A stretch of 64,000 nucleotides of DNA, taken from contig JBEKCO010000001.1 in NCBI GenBank assembly GCA_050014835.1, forward strand, positions 1-64,000, given 5' to 3'. The notes beneath the pieces were generated by a model. The model was not told where the DNA came from. It was given only the letters and a program-made list of their open reading frames with translations, and did no database searches. Shown in pieces: positions 8,842-20,193 of this stretch (position 1 is the first letter of the stretch; every line of letters begins with the position of its first letter). Source of the DNA: Bog-793 sp050014835. Lineage in GTDB: Bacteria; Actinomycetota; Acidimicrobiia; Acidimicrobiales; Bog-793. The translations under genes and the position numbers were made by a program.

Positions 8842-9032
8842 CCCGTCGATCACGGCTCCGGCGGCCGGTTACGGCGCGCGCTTCGCCCGCAATGCAGCGT
8901 CGCCATTTCGGCCGTTTCCGGCGCAAAACGGAGGTGTCGGTACCCGCGCCCGAAAAGATGGCGCGACCATCGTGGTCATCACTTGCCGCGCCAGGCCCGG
9001 CGCCCATCGGTGATGTCGGTCCGATCGGGGCA

Positions 9033-9049
9033 CCGGGTCGACCACCCGG
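9033..9049 (-). terminator. Hairpin just downstream of hppA
   Basis: CCGGGT and ACCCGG form a six-base stem around a five-base loop, starting 15 bases beyond the hppA stop on its strand, in the gap between convergent genes. There is no U-tract, so it is only a candidate terminator. Confidence 0.3.
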
Positions 9050-9063
9050 AGCCGATTGATGGC

Positions 9064-11412
<2,349 letters not shown>

Positions 11413-11505
11413 CTGCCTTCGTCCCTCCGTTGTCGACGGCCGCGTCGCGGCGGGTCGCCTTCTCGTCTGGCGCGCGGGCGTCTCACCGCGGCACTGGCAT
11501 GGTAG

Positions 11506-12333
11506 TCAGCGCCGGGCCGCCGCCTCCACGAGGAGGGCCAGCAGCTCCTCGAGCAGACCCGGCGGGGCGACGACGAGCGTCGAGCGTCTCGGGTCGAGGC
11601 CCTCGACGTCGCGGAACCCCGCCCCCGCCTCCGTCGCGACGAGAAGGCCCGCGGCGCGATCCCAGGGGTGGAGGCCCGATTCGTAGTAGCCGTTCAGCCG
11701 CCCCGCTCCCACGTAGCACAGGTCGAGCGAGGCGGCTCCGGCCCGGCGGATGTCGCGCACCCGGGGGAGCACAACCGGGAGCAGGCGCGCCTGGTTACGG
11801 CGGTTCTCGGCGGCGTAGCTGAAGCCGGTCCCGATGAGGGACTCGTCGAGGGCCACCGCGTCGACGGGGCCGAGCCGCCTGCCGTCGACGAACGCGCCTG
11901 CACCCCGGACGGCGGTGAACATCTCGTCGCGCAGCGGGTCGAAGACGGCGCCGGCGAGCGAGCCATCACCGTCGGCGACGCCGATCGAGACGGCCCAGGT
12001 CCCGAAGTCGTAGACGAAGTTCGTCGTGCCGTCGATCGGGTCGATGATCCAGGTGAGTCCCGAGGTGCCCCCGTGCTCGCTGCCCTCCTCGCCGAGCACC
12101 GCGTCGGTGGGTCGGGCCTTTTTGATCGCGCCGACGATGAGCTGCTCGCTCGCCCGGTCCGCCTCGGTCGCGAGGTCGGTCGTCGAGGACTTGCGGCGGG
12201 CGGTGTCGACGAGCGCCAGGCGGTCAAGGCGGTGCCTGCTCGCCTCGACGAGGAGCCGGCCCGACTCCCGGGCGAGACGGGTCGCTAAGTCGAGCAGTTC
12301 CGCCGGGTCGGACCCAATCGCCCCCGCGGTCAC
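11506..12333 (-). CDS. Inositol-monophosphatase family phosphatase
   Basis: Mg-dependent, Li-sensitive phosphatase fold of the IMPase/SuhB/HisN superfamily. Motifs: GEEGSEHGG (residues 81-89), DPIDGTTNF (98-106) and a C-terminal HPWDRAAG, which supply the metal-binding acids. 275 residues when started at the GTG at 12333; this start is fixed by the GTGA overlap with the holA stop. Relatives dephosphorylate inositol phosphate, histidinol phosphate or PAP; in an actinobacterium an inositol or HisN role is plausible but not separable here. Last gene of the metH-cnoX-folP-holA-suhB strand run. Confidence 0.85.
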   Translation of the reverse strand: MTAGAIGSDPAELLDLATRLARESGRLLVEASRHRLDRLALVDTARRKSSTTDLATEADRASEQLIVGAIKKARPTDAVLGEEGSEHGGTSGLTWIIDPIDGTTNFVYDFGTWAVSIGVADGDGSLAGAVFDPLRDEMFTAVRGAGAFVDGRRLGPVDAVALDESLIGTGFSYAAENRRNQARLLPVVLPRVRDIRRAGAASLDLCYVGAGRLNGYYESGLHPWDRAAGLLVATEAGAGFRDVEGLDPRRSTLVVAPPGLLEELLALLVEAAARR

Positions 12334-13397
12334 CGGGACCGGGCCCGGCGGATCTGCGGTCGTGGCAGCGGGCGGCTGGCCGGCGGTCGAGCGAGCCGGG
12401 CGACGAGGACCTCGAGGACGAGCTCGTCGCGCCAACCCGACTCGCCGCGCAGGTCCATGTCGGCCCGGGCGAGCAGCGAGATCGCGCGGACGACACCGGC
12501 GTGGCCGAGGCGGTGCGCCGAGGCGAGGGCCTTCTTCGCGGGATAGGGCTTCAGTCCCGTCGCCGCGGCGGCGGAATCCTCGTCGGTGATGCCGGAGCCG
12601 TCGAGCCGCAACATCGCGCCGAAGTGGCGGTGGAGGAGGGCGAGGATCTGGAACGGGTTGCGCTCCCCGGGGCCGACGAGGCGGGAGAGCGCCGCGATGG
12701 CGGCGGGCACGTCGCGGGCGTCGATCGCGTCGGTGAGGTCCCAGGGGGCCACCCCCCCGGCGGTGCCGAGGAACGGGGCGAGGCCGGCCGCGTCGATGGC
12801 CCCGGCCACCGGAAACGCCGACTCGAGCGTCGCGAGCAGCCCGTCGAGACGGGCGAGGTCCTCTCCGAGATGCTCCGCGAGCAGGTCCACCGCCTCGGGG
12901 GTGAGACGGACGGGCGCGCCGCGCAACCGATCGGCGATCCATTGGCCCCGGGCGCGGTCGTTCGGCGCCGGCTCGGCGTCGATGACGAGACCGGCGGCAC
13001 GGACCGCGCTGACGAGGGCGGCGGGAGCCCGCCGCCCCGGGCACACGACGACAAGCACCGTCGTCTCGAGCGGTTCGGCGAGGTAGGCGCCGAGCTCACG
13101 GATCTGGGCCGTGTCGAGGAGCGTCGCGTCGCGCACGACGACGACCCGCCGGGCGGCGAGGAACGGCGGCGTGCGGCAGGCGTCGAGGACCGGGCCGAGG
13201 GCGAACGGCTCGGCGCCTGCCGCCTCGGAGCGCCCGACCTCGCCGTACTCCTCGACGGGCACGGCGCCGCCACCGTCGAGGGATGCGAGCTCGGCGAGGA
13301 GAGCGGAGAGCGCCTGGCTGACGAGTCCCGGGTCCTCGGCCTGGACGAGGTAGGCGGCGTGCGGCCCGCCGTCGGCGGCAAGGTGGCCGGGCGTCAT
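12330..13397 (-). CDS. holA: DNA polymerase III delta subunit
   Basis: Clamp-loader wrench subunit that opens the beta sliding clamp. The protein shows the HolA pattern: AYLVQAEDPGLVSQAL at the N-terminus, a P-loop-less AAA+ domain with RRVVVVRDA, the segment LTPEAVDLLAEHLGEDLARLDGLLATLES, then PFQILALLHRHFGAMLRL and the helical collar domain. 355 residues from the ATG at 13397, whose ATGA overlaps the folP stop; the frame is open further upstream but the extension is an arginine-rich artefact. C-terminal residues are basic. Translationally coupled both to folP upstream and to the phosphatase gene downstream. Confidence 0.85.
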   Translation of the reverse strand: MTPGHLAADGGPHAAYLVQAEDPGLVSQALSALLAELASLDGGGAVPVEEYGEVGRSEAAGAEPFALGPVLDACRTPPFLAARRVVVVRDATLLDTAQIRELGAYLAEPLETTVLVVVCPGRRAPAALVSAVRAAGLVIDAEPAPNDRARGQWIADRLRGAPVRLTPEAVDLLAEHLGEDLARLDGLLATLESAFPVAGAIDAAGLAPFLGTAGGVAPWDLTDAIDARDVPAAIAALSRLVGPGERNPFQILALLHRHFGAMLRLDGSGITDEDSAAAATGLKPYPAKKALASAHRLGHAGVVRAISLLARADMDLRGESGWRDELVLEVLVARLARPPASRPLPRPQIRRARSR

Positions 13398-14251
13398 GCC
13401 GCGAGCACCGCGGTGAGCACGTCGACGGCCCGCCGGGCGCGGGCCACGTCGTGGACCCGCACGACGCGGCAGCCGCATGTCACGCCGAAGGCGACGGCGG
13501 CGAGCGACGCGTCCTCGCGCCGGTCGACGGGCAGGTCGAGCAGGTCGCCGAGGAATCCCTTGTTCGAGGCCGACAACAAAAGAGTCTGCCCCATCGCGGC
13601 GAAGCGGGCGGTGGCGCGGAGCAATTCCAGCGACTGCGGCGTCGTCTTGCCGAGGTCGAGCCCGACGTCATAGAGGACCCGTGTGGCCGGGATCCCCTCC
13701 ATGACCGCCATCTCGAGCCGGTCGGCGAGGAAGAGCTCGACCGCGCCGACGACGTCGTCGCCCGGGTAACGCGGATCGGGGTCGTCGACGCGGGGACGCA
13801 ACCGGATGTGGGTCGCGACGACAGACGCCTCGTGGCGTGCCGCGGCCGGCAGGTAGGCGGGGTCGGCGAACCCGCTGATGTCGTTGCCGAGCACCGCCCC
13901 GGCGCCGAAGGCGGCGTTGGCGACCTCGGCCCGCCAGGTGTCGACGGAGATCGCGACGTCGAAGCGCGCCGCGATCCCCTCGACCGCGGGCACGACCCGT
14001 TCGAGCTCCTCGGCGACCGTGACGACGTCACCCGAGCCGGCCTTCACACCGCCCACGTCGACGATGTCGGCGCCGGCGGCGACGAGCTCGTCGGCACGGG
14101 CGAGCGCCCGGTCGAGCTCGAACGTCGCGCCGTGGTCGTAGAACGAGTCGGGGGTGCGGTTGACGATCCCCATGACGAGGACGCGGGTCGTGACGTCGTA
14201 ACGGCGGCTGCCGAGCTCCACGAACCGGGGGACATCGGCCAGGGCGCCCAC
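13394..14251 (-). CDS. Dihydropteroate synthase homologue, FolP2-like
   Basis: TIM-barrel pterin-binding protein. Its motifs are MGIVNRTPDSFYDHG, IVDVGGVKAGSG, ISVDTWRAEVANAAFGAG, GLDLGKT and SASNKGF. Canonical DHPS has MGILNVTPDSFSDGG and a DIGGESTRPGA loop; the variants seen here match mycobacterial FolP2, a homologue reported to lack DHPS activity in M. leprae. So the folate role should not be assumed. 285 residues, GTG start, three bases after the thioredoxin gene and overlapping holA by four bases. No other folate gene is in the window; a true folP may lie elsewhere. Confidence 0.8.
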   Translation of the reverse strand: MGALADVPRFVELGSRRYDVTTRVLVMGIVNRTPDSFYDHGATFELDRALARADELVAAGADIVDVGGVKAGSGDVVTVAEELERVVPAVEGIAARFDVAISVDTWRAEVANAAFGAGAVLGNDISGFADPAYLPAAARHEASVVATHIRLRPRVDDPDPRYPGDDVVGAVELFLADRLEMAVMEGIPATRVLYDVGLDLGKTTPQSLELLRATARFAAMGQTLLLSASNKGFLGDLLDLPVDRREDASLAAVAFGVTCGCRVVRVHDVARARRAVDVLTAVLAA

Positions 14252-14254
14252 GGT

Positions 14255-14962
14255 TCAGAAAAGTCGGGAGGCGAGCGCCCGCCGGTACCGGTCGCGGCGG
14301 GGGTCCTCGGGGTCCATCGTCTCCAAGAGGTCGAGAAACTCCTGACGCGCCCCGTCGTCGGACTTCACCCGGACGAGGAGGTCGTCGAGACGCGCCTCGC
14401 GCGACTCGGTCGGCGCGGTGCCGTTCGCCGAGAGCCGGGCGAGGGCGGCGACCCGTCGGGTGCGGTCGGAGTCGGGGACCCGGCCGAGCAGCGCGAGCGC
14501 CTGCTCGGAGTCGCCGCGTCCGACGAGCAGCTCGGCGAGGGCGACGACGGCGCCGGGGTGGTCCGGCTCGAGTTCGAGCGCGGCGCGCAACGAGGTTTCG
14601 TCACCCGCCTCGGCGAGCCGGTCCGCCTCGGAGGGCGTCGGGGAGAGGCGACCGACGAACTCCCGCACCGCGGGTTCGCCGACGGCCCCGATGAAGCCGT
14701 CGACGACCTTGCCGTCGCGCATCGCGTAGACGGCCGGGATGGACTGCACCTGGAAGGCGGCGGCGACCTGCGGGTTCTCGTCGACGTTCACCTTCACGAG
14801 CTCGACCTCGCCCGCGGTCTCCTCGACGACCTTCTCGAGGGTGGGACCGAGCGTCCCGCACGGTCCGCACCACGGCGCCCAGAGGTCGACGACGACGGGC
14901 CGTTCGGCCGAGCGGGCGACGACGTCGGCCTGGAAGGTCGCGTCGGTCGTTTCGCGGGTCAC
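14255..14962 (-). CDS. cnoX: Thioredoxin-domain protein with TPR-like tail (CnoX/YbbN-like)
   Basis: N-terminal thioredoxin fold with active site WCGPC (residues 31-35) and cis-proline segment SIPAVYAM, then a helical C-terminal half (about 110-235) rich in Ala/Leu/Glu with TPR-like pairs (ALELEPDHPGAVVALAELL). This arrangement is that of CnoX/YbbN, a holdase-chaperone that in E. coli protects proteins from oxidation and hands them to GroEL; here the CxxC is complete, unlike E. coli CnoX. Cytoplasmic: no signal peptide. GTG start. 42 bases after metH and three bases before the FolP2-like gene. Confidence 0.85.
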   Translation of the reverse strand: MTRETTDATFQADVVARSAERPVVVDLWAPWCGPCGTLGPTLEKVVEETAGEVELVKVNVDENPQVAAAFQVQSIPAVYAMRDGKVVDGFIGAVGEPAVREFVGRLSPTPSEADRLAEAGDETSLRAALELEPDHPGAVVALAELLVGRGDSEQALALLGRVPDSDRTRRVAALARLSANGTAPTESREARLDDLLVRVKSDDGARQEFLDLLETMDPEDPRRDRYRRALASRLF

Positions 14963-15004
14963 GTTGCGACGCTACCGGATGGCGCAACCGGCCCCGGCGA
15001 CGGG

Positions 15005-18000
15005 TCAGGCGACGAAGTACTTCGCCTGTGGGTGATGGCAGACGATCGCGAGCGTCGTCTGCTCGGGTTCGAGCTGGAAACCCTCGGAGACGGTCACGCC
15101 GATCCGGCCGGCGTCGAGCAGCTCCACGACCTTCGCGTTGTCCTCGAGGTCCGGGCAGGCCGGGTAGCCCCAGGAGTAGCGGCCCCCCCGGTACTTCTGA
15201 CGGAACAGCCCCGTGAGGTTCGGGCCGTCCTCGTCAGCGAATTCCCACTCCTCCCGGATGCGCCGGTGCCAACGCTCGGCGAGGGCCTCGGTCATCTCGA
15301 CCGACAGGCCGTGGAGCGCGACGTAGTCGAGGTAGCGGTCGGCGGCGAACAGCTCGTGCGCCCGCCGCGACGCGGCTGCGCCGATCGTGGCGACGAAGAA
15401 GGCGGCGTAGTCGACGTCGGGCCCGACGACCGGGCGGAAGAAATCGGCGATGCACAGATACGGGTGCTCGCGCTGGCGGGGGAAGTGGAAGCGCGCCTTC
15501 TCCGCCGAGCGGCTGGTGTCGGAGAACACGACGAGGTCGTCGTTGTCCGACCCGGCGGCGAAGTAGCCCCACACGACCTGTGGCACGAGAACGTCCTCGG
15601 CCTTCGCCTCGTCGAGCCTGCTGCGCAACTCCGCCCGGACCCGCGCCTTGAACTCTTCGTCCGCCTCGTCGGGGTTCGGCCGGTACCCCCACTGGTTGCG
15701 GAACAGTGCGGTCTCGTTGAGGTAGGCGCGCACGTCGTCGAGGGGGATCCCTTTGGCGACCCGCGTGCCGAGGAAAGGTGGCGGGAAGACGGGATTGTCC
15801 GAGACGACCTCGGGAGATCGCGGCGGAATCATCGCCGGGTCGACCTCGGCGAGGACGGCGCTTTTGCGCGGCGGGAGTTTGCGCCCCGTCGGCGTCGTGC
15901 CGAACGCCGGGTCGACCTCGCCGCTCGCTTTCTCGTCCATCAACTTGTCGAGCGTGCGCAGGCCCTCGAAGGCGTCCTTGCCGTAGAAGACCCGGCCTGA
16001 GAAGACGGCGCGCAGGTCGCGCTCGACGTAGCTGCGCGTGAGCGCGGCCCCGCCGAGGAGGATCGGCGTCGCGGTCCGGCTCCTGCGGTTCATCTCCTCG
16101 AGGTTCTCGCGCATGATGAGCGTCGAACGCACGAGCAGCCCGCTCATGCCGATCGCGTCTGCGCCCGTCTCGTCGGCCTTCTCGAGGATGTCGTTGATCG
16201 GCACCTTGATGCCGAGGTTGTGGACCTCGTAGCCGTTGTTCGTGAGGATGATGTCGACGAGGTTCTTCCCGATGTCGTGGACGTCGCCCTTCACCGTCGC
16301 CAGCACGACCGTGCCGCGCCCGCCGGACTCGTTCTTTTCCATGTGCGGTTGGAGGTACGTGACGGCGGCCTTCATCGTCTCGGCCGACTGCAGCACGAAC
16401 GGCAGTTGCATCTCACCGGAGGCGAAGAGGTCGCCGACGGTCTTCATCCCCGGCAAAAGGAAGTCGTTCACGACCTCGAGGGCGCCGTGCCCGGTGAGCG
16501 CCTCGTCGAGGTCACCTTCCAGCCCGATCCGGTCCCCGTCGACGATGCGCTGGGACAGGCGCCGGTCGACCGTCCAGCCGCTGTGGTCCTCGGTGACGGT
16601 CGCGGCCGAGGAGGCGCCGGCGAAGGCTCCCATCAGCGCGGCGAGCGGGTCGTAGTCGTCGCGCCGCCGGTCGTAGACCAGGTCGAGACAGATCTCCCGG
16701 TGGGCGGGGTCGATCTTGTGCAACGGCGCGATCCATCCGGCGTGGACGATCGCGGCATCGAGACCTGCGGCAACGCACTCGTGGAGGAACACGGCGTTCA
16801 GCACCTGGCGGGCCGGGGGCGCGAGGCCGAACGAGACGTTCGAGATCCCGAGCACGGTGTGCACCCCCGGGAGTTCCCGTTTGATCGCCTTGATCGCTTC
16901 GATCGTCTCGATGCCGTCGCGGCGGCTCTCCTCCATGCCCGTCGACAAAGGCAGGGCCAGGGCGTCGAAGAAGAGGTCCTCCGGTTCAAGCCCGTAGCGC
17001 CCGACGGCGAGGTCGTGGATCGCCCGGGCGGCGTCGAGCTTCCACGCCGCGGTGCGGGCCTGGCCCTTCTCGTCGATGCAGGTGCAAATGACCGCGGCGC
17101 CGTGCTCCGCGGCGAGTGTCAGGAATGAGTCGAGCCGCGTGCCCGGCCCGTCGCCGTCCTCGAGGTTCACCGAGTTGATGACGGCGCGCCCGCCGAGGAG
17201 TTCGAGCGCGGTGCGCACGACGGCGGTCTCGGTCGAGTCGATGACGACCGGGGCCGCCGACTGCGTCGCGAGCCGACTCATCACCTCGCGCATGTCGGCG
17301 ACGCCGTCGGCGCCGGTGTAGTCGACGCAGACGTCGATCAGGTGCGCGCCTTCGCGCACCTGATCGCGGGCCATCGCGGTCGTCGTGTCGAAGTCGCCGG
17401 CCAGCATGGCCTCACGGAAACGCTTTGAGCCGTTCGCGTTCGTCCGCTCGCCGATGACGAGGAAGGAGAGCTCCTGTTCGAAGGGCACGAAACTGTAGAG
17501 CGAGGCCGCGCCCGGCTCGTGCTCGACGGCGCGGCGCGGGGCGGCGAGCCCCGAACAGCGTTTCACGACGGCGTCTAAGTGCGCGGGCGTCGTGCCGCAG
17601 CATCCGCCGATCGCGGCCACCCCGAGCTCGGTCGCGAACCGGTGGAGGTGCTCGGCGAGGTCATCGGGCGTGAGGTCGTAGTGCATCTTGCCGTCGACGA
17701 CGGAGGGGAGCCCGGCGTTCGGCAGCACGGAAACGGGGCGGCGTGAGTGCGCGGTCAGGTAGCGCAGCGGCTCGTACATCTCGACGGGTCCGGTCGCGCA
17801 ATTGAGCCCGATGACGTCGGGGCGCATCGCCTCGAGTGCGCAGAGCGCGGCCGCGATCTCCGTCCCGGGAAGCATCCGGCCGGTGACCTCGATCGTCACC
17901 TGGACCTGCAATGGCACCGTGATCCCGGTCGCGACCATCGCCCGCCGGCAGGCGGCGAGAGCCGCCTTGGCACCGAGGAGGTCGAACGCCGTCTCGACGA

Positions 18001-18469
18001 GGAGAAGGTCGACGCCCCCCTCCAAGAGGGCCGTCGCCTCGACGAGGTAGGCGTCGCGCAGGTCGGCGAAGGTGATCTGGCCGAGCGAAGGGAACTTCGT
18101 CCCCGGCCCGATGCTGCCGGCGACGAAGCGCGGGTGGCCCGGGGTCGAGTAGCCGCGGGCGACCTCCCGGGCGAGCTCGGCCGACCGGCGGGCGAGCTCA
18201 GCGGCGCGTTCGGCGATCCCGTACTCGGCGAGCACGACCGGGAAGGCGCCGAACGAATCGGTCTCGATGACGTCGACGCCGACGTCGAGGAAGGAGCGGT
18301 GGAGGTCCTGCACGACGTCGGGGCGCGTCGCGACGAGCAACTCGTTGCAGCCTTCGAGCGCCGGCCCGCCGAAGTCGTCCGGTCCGAGCCCGCGCAGTTG
18401 CAGGTTCGTTCCTGTCGCGCCGTCGAAGATGGTGACGCGTTCGGCGAGCAGGTCGAGGTATCCGGCCAC
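15005..18469 (-). CDS. metH: Cobalamin-dependent methionine synthase
   Basis: Full four-module MetH (1154 residues). Homocysteine/zinc module at about 1-330 with ligands C290-C291 in GGCCGTTP; pterin-binding module about 345-610 (FLVIGERTNANGSKRF start); cobalamin cap and binding module about 630-880 with DVHDIGK at 729-735, where H731 is the cobalt ligand; and a C-terminal SAM-dependent reactivation module, about 920-1150, ending RYSWGYPACPDLEDN. Transfers methyl from methyltetrahydrofolate to homocysteine, making methionine. GTG start. No cobalamin or SAM riboswitch was recognised in the 60-base upstream gap. Works with ahcY (52.1 kb) in the methyl cycle, though far away. Confidence 0.97.
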   Translation of the reverse strand: MAGYLDLLAERVTIFDGATGTNLQLRGLGPDDFGGPALEGCNELLVATRPDVVQDLHRSFLDVGVDVIETDSFGAFPVVLAEYGIAERAAELARRSAELAREVARGYSTPGHPRFVAGSIGPGTKFPSLGQITFADLRDAYLVEATALLEGGVDLLLVETAFDLLGAKAALAACRRAMVATGITVPLQVQVTIEVTGRMLPGTEIAAALCALEAMRPDVIGLNCATGPVEMYEPLRYLTAHSRRPVSVLPNAGLPSVVDGKMHYDLTPDDLAEHLHRFATELGVAAIGGCCGTTPAHLDAVVKRCSGLAAPRRAVEHEPGAASLYSFVPFEQELSFLVIGERTNANGSKRFREAMLAGDFDTTTAMARDQVREGAHLIDVCVDYTGADGVADMREVMSRLATQSAAPVVIDSTETAVVRTALELLGGRAVINSVNLEDGDGPGTRLDSFLTLAAEHGAAVICTCIDEKGQARTAAWKLDAARAIHDLAVGRYGLEPEDLFFDALALPLSTGMEESRRDGIETIEAIKAIKRELPGVHTVLGISNVSFGLAPPARQVLNAVFLHECVAAGLDAAIVHAGWIAPLHKIDPAHREICLDLVYDRRRDDYDPLAALMGAFAGASSAATVTEDHSGWTVDRRLSQRIVDGDRIGLEGDLDEALTGHGALEVVNDFLLPGMKTVGDLFASGEMQLPFVLQSAETMKAAVTYLQPHMEKNESGGRGTVVLATVKGDVHDIGKNLVDIILTNNGYEVHNLGIKVPINDILEKADETGADAIGMSGLLVRSTLIMRENLEEMNRRSRTATPILLGGAALTRSYVERDLRAVFSGRVFYGKDAFEGLRTLDKLMDEKASGEVDPAFGTTPTGRKLPPRKSAVLAEVDPAMIPPRSPEVVSDNPVFPPPFLGTRVAKGIPLDDVRAYLNETALFRNQWGYRPNPDEADEEFKARVRAELRSRLDEAKAEDVLVPQVVWGYFAAGSDNDDLVVFSDTSRSAEKARFHFPRQREHPYLCIADFFRPVVGPDVDYAAFFVATIGAAASRRAHELFAADRYLDYVALHGLSVEMTEALAERWHRRIREEWEFADEDGPNLTGLFRQKYRGGRYSWGYPACPDLEDNAKVVELLDAGRIGVTVSEGFQLEPEQTTLAIVCHHPQAKYFVA

Positions 18470-18529
18470 GGTCCACCCAGGCTACCGGGCGAGAGAGTCC
18501 CGGCCGCAGGTGGGGCGGGCCCGCGCGCG

Positions 18530-19417
18530 TCAGTGCCGCGCGAGCCAGCCCTCGACGGCGTCGGCGAACGCCTCGGGGCTTCCCGGACCGCGGCCGAGGT
18601 AGAGGCACGGCTCGGTCACCTCGAGCTCGATGAGCAGCGGCGTGCCGTCGCCGCCGGGGACGAGGTCGACGCGGGCGTAGAGCAGATTCTCCCGTCCGGC
18701 GGGGGTCGCGGCGAGGACGTCCTCGGCGAGGGCGCGCTCGGCCGCGGTCGGCGTCGTCGCGCTCACGAGCTCCCAGGTGAGCGTGCCTTCGACGTAGGCC
18801 CCGCGGTTCGCGAGCAGCGTGGGCTTGTGGATCGAGTGGCTGAAACGGCCGCCGAGGTAGACGAGCCCGCGTTCGCCGGCGGACTCGATCGCCGCGAGGT
18901 ACGGCTGCACCATCACGGTGAATCCGGCCGCGCCCAGCCGTTCGACGTGGGCGGCGGCGGCCTCCCGGTCCTCTGGTCCGTAGCGCCCCGCGCCCCGCGC
19001 CCCCGCGCCGACCGAGGGTTTGACGACGATCTCCGTCGCGGGCAGGACGACCGGCGAGCCCGGTTCGCACCACTGCGTCGGGACGGTCGGGATCCCCGCC
19101 GCACAGAGATCCCGTAAGTAGGTCTTGTCGGAGTTCCACTCGATGACCCCGTAAGGGTTGGCGAGGCGGGGGACGCGCCGCGCCCAGTCGAGGAACTCGG
19201 CGCGCCTTTCGGTGTAGTCCCAAGTCGCGCGGACGACGACGAGATCGAAGCGGTCCCAGTCGGTCTCGGGCTCGTCCCAGATCTGTGGCGTCGCCTCGAG
19301 GCCGCGCCCTGCGAGAGCGTCGAGCATCGCAGGCCCGTCCTCGGCGAGATCGGGGAATTGGGAACACGTCGCGAGCGCGACCCGGGCGCGTCTCGGCGAT
19401 CCCGTGTTCCGCGGCAT
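18530..19417 (-). CDS. ATP-grasp family ligase (glutathione synthetase / RimK-like)
   Basis: 295-residue ATP-grasp protein. After a Rossmann-like start (ARVALATCSQFPDLAEDG) it has the central segment NPYGVIEWNSDKTYLRDL, the ATP-binding VVKPSVGAGARGAGRY loop, MVQPYLAAIESAGERGLVYLGG and the metal-site stretch YARVDLVPGGDGTPLLIELEVTEP. Such proteins ligate a carboxylate to an amine via acyl-phosphate; the subgroup resembles uncharacterised actinobacterial enzymes close to glutathione synthetase. Substrate unknown. ATG start, ends 60 bases before metH on the same strand and begins nine bases after the hypothetical protein gene, so the two are probably co-transcribed. Confidence 0.75.
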   Translation of the reverse strand: MPRNTGSPRRARVALATCSQFPDLAEDGPAMLDALAGRGLEATPQIWDEPETDWDRFDLVVVRATWDYTERRAEFLDWARRVPRLANPYGVIEWNSDKTYLRDLCAAGIPTVPTQWCEPGSPVVLPATEIVVKPSVGAGARGAGRYGPEDREAAAAHVERLGAAGFTVMVQPYLAAIESAGERGLVYLGGRFSHSIHKPTLLANRGAYVEGTLTWELVSATTPTAAERALAEDVLAATPAGRENLLYARVDLVPGGDGTPLLIELEVTEPCLYLGRGPGSPEAFADAVEGWLARH

Positions 19418-19426
19418 GATTTGACG

Positions 19427-20062
19427 CTAGCGAAGTTCGCCCGCCGGGCACGATCCGACGTGGGTGCGCGCCGCCTCGTTCGCCGCCCAAGAGGCGCACG
19501 TCCGGGCGAGCGGGGGGTCGAAGCGCCACGAGAGCAGCTGGTGCTCGATCTCGTCACGGGCCGCGCCGATCGACGCCAGGCTCAGCGCGAGCTGCCGACC
19601 CTGGTTACGCAGGCGGTTTGCCGGGTCCGGCTCCGCCGCCACGTTGGCGGCGAGCGTGTGCGCGGCGCGCAACGACGCGGGAAGCCGCGCGAGGTGGCGC
19701 GCCGAGAGCGTCGGCAGCCGGACCCGGGCGGCGAGGCCGTCGGGCGGGTCGACCCGGATCATTGAGAAGTCAATCGCGCGGGCGATTGTGCGCATGAAAG
19801 GCGCGTGACGTCCCGCCCGCTCACCGAGTCCGAGCGAACGGGCGGTTTCGGCGACGTCGAGCATGCAACCCGAGGGCGAGCGCGCGAGGCGCTCGGCGAG
19901 GTGACGGAGCAGGCACGTCGTCGAGGGTCCGAGGATCGGGAGCCAGTACCGCTCCACGTACTCGGAGCGCGCGTCGTGGCCGCTGCCCTCGCCCGCCGCG
20001 TCGACCCAGCGCGTGACGCGGATCCGCCGACCGAACGCGATCGTCTCGGGGACGTCCGTCAC
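19427..20062 (-). CDS. Conserved actinobacterial protein of unknown function
   Basis: 211 residues, not assigned. The middle contains a block I recognise as recurring in actinobacterial hypothetical proteins: SEYVERYWLPILGPS, an alpha-helical stretch with LARSPSG and LAETARSLGLGERAGRH, then VRLPTLSARHLARLPASLRAAH. The helix pattern could be a winged-helix fold, but there is no direct evidence of DNA binding. No signal peptide or membrane span. GTG start with GGAGG seven bases ahead. Followed nine bases later by the ATP-grasp gene. Confidence 0.65.
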   Translation of the reverse strand: MTDVPETIAFGRRIRVTRWVDAAGEGSGHDARSEYVERYWLPILGPSTTCLLRHLAERLARSPSGCMLDVAETARSLGLGERAGRHAPFMRTIARAIDFSMIRVDPPDGLAARVRLPTLSARHLARLPASLRAAHTLAANVAAEPDPANRLRNQGRQLALSLASIGAARDEIEHQLLSWRFDPPLARTCASWAANEAARTHVGSCPAGELR

Positions 20063-20138
20063 CTCACCACCTCCGGCCTCGGCACCCGGTCGCCGCCGGA
20101 TGTGGGGATCGTTGAGCCGATTTTGCGGGCCGGTGCTA

Positions 20139-20155
20139 CCCGGTCACCTACCGGG
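20139..20155 (-). terminator. Hairpin downstream of the universal stress protein gene
   Basis: CCCGGT/ACCGGG six-base stem with a five-base loop, about 40 bases beyond the usp stop in a 131-base gap. No U-tract follows; candidate only. Confidence 0.3.
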
Positions 20156-20193
20156 CCGACCGCCCGCCGGAAGGGTCGGGCGAGGTCGCGGGC

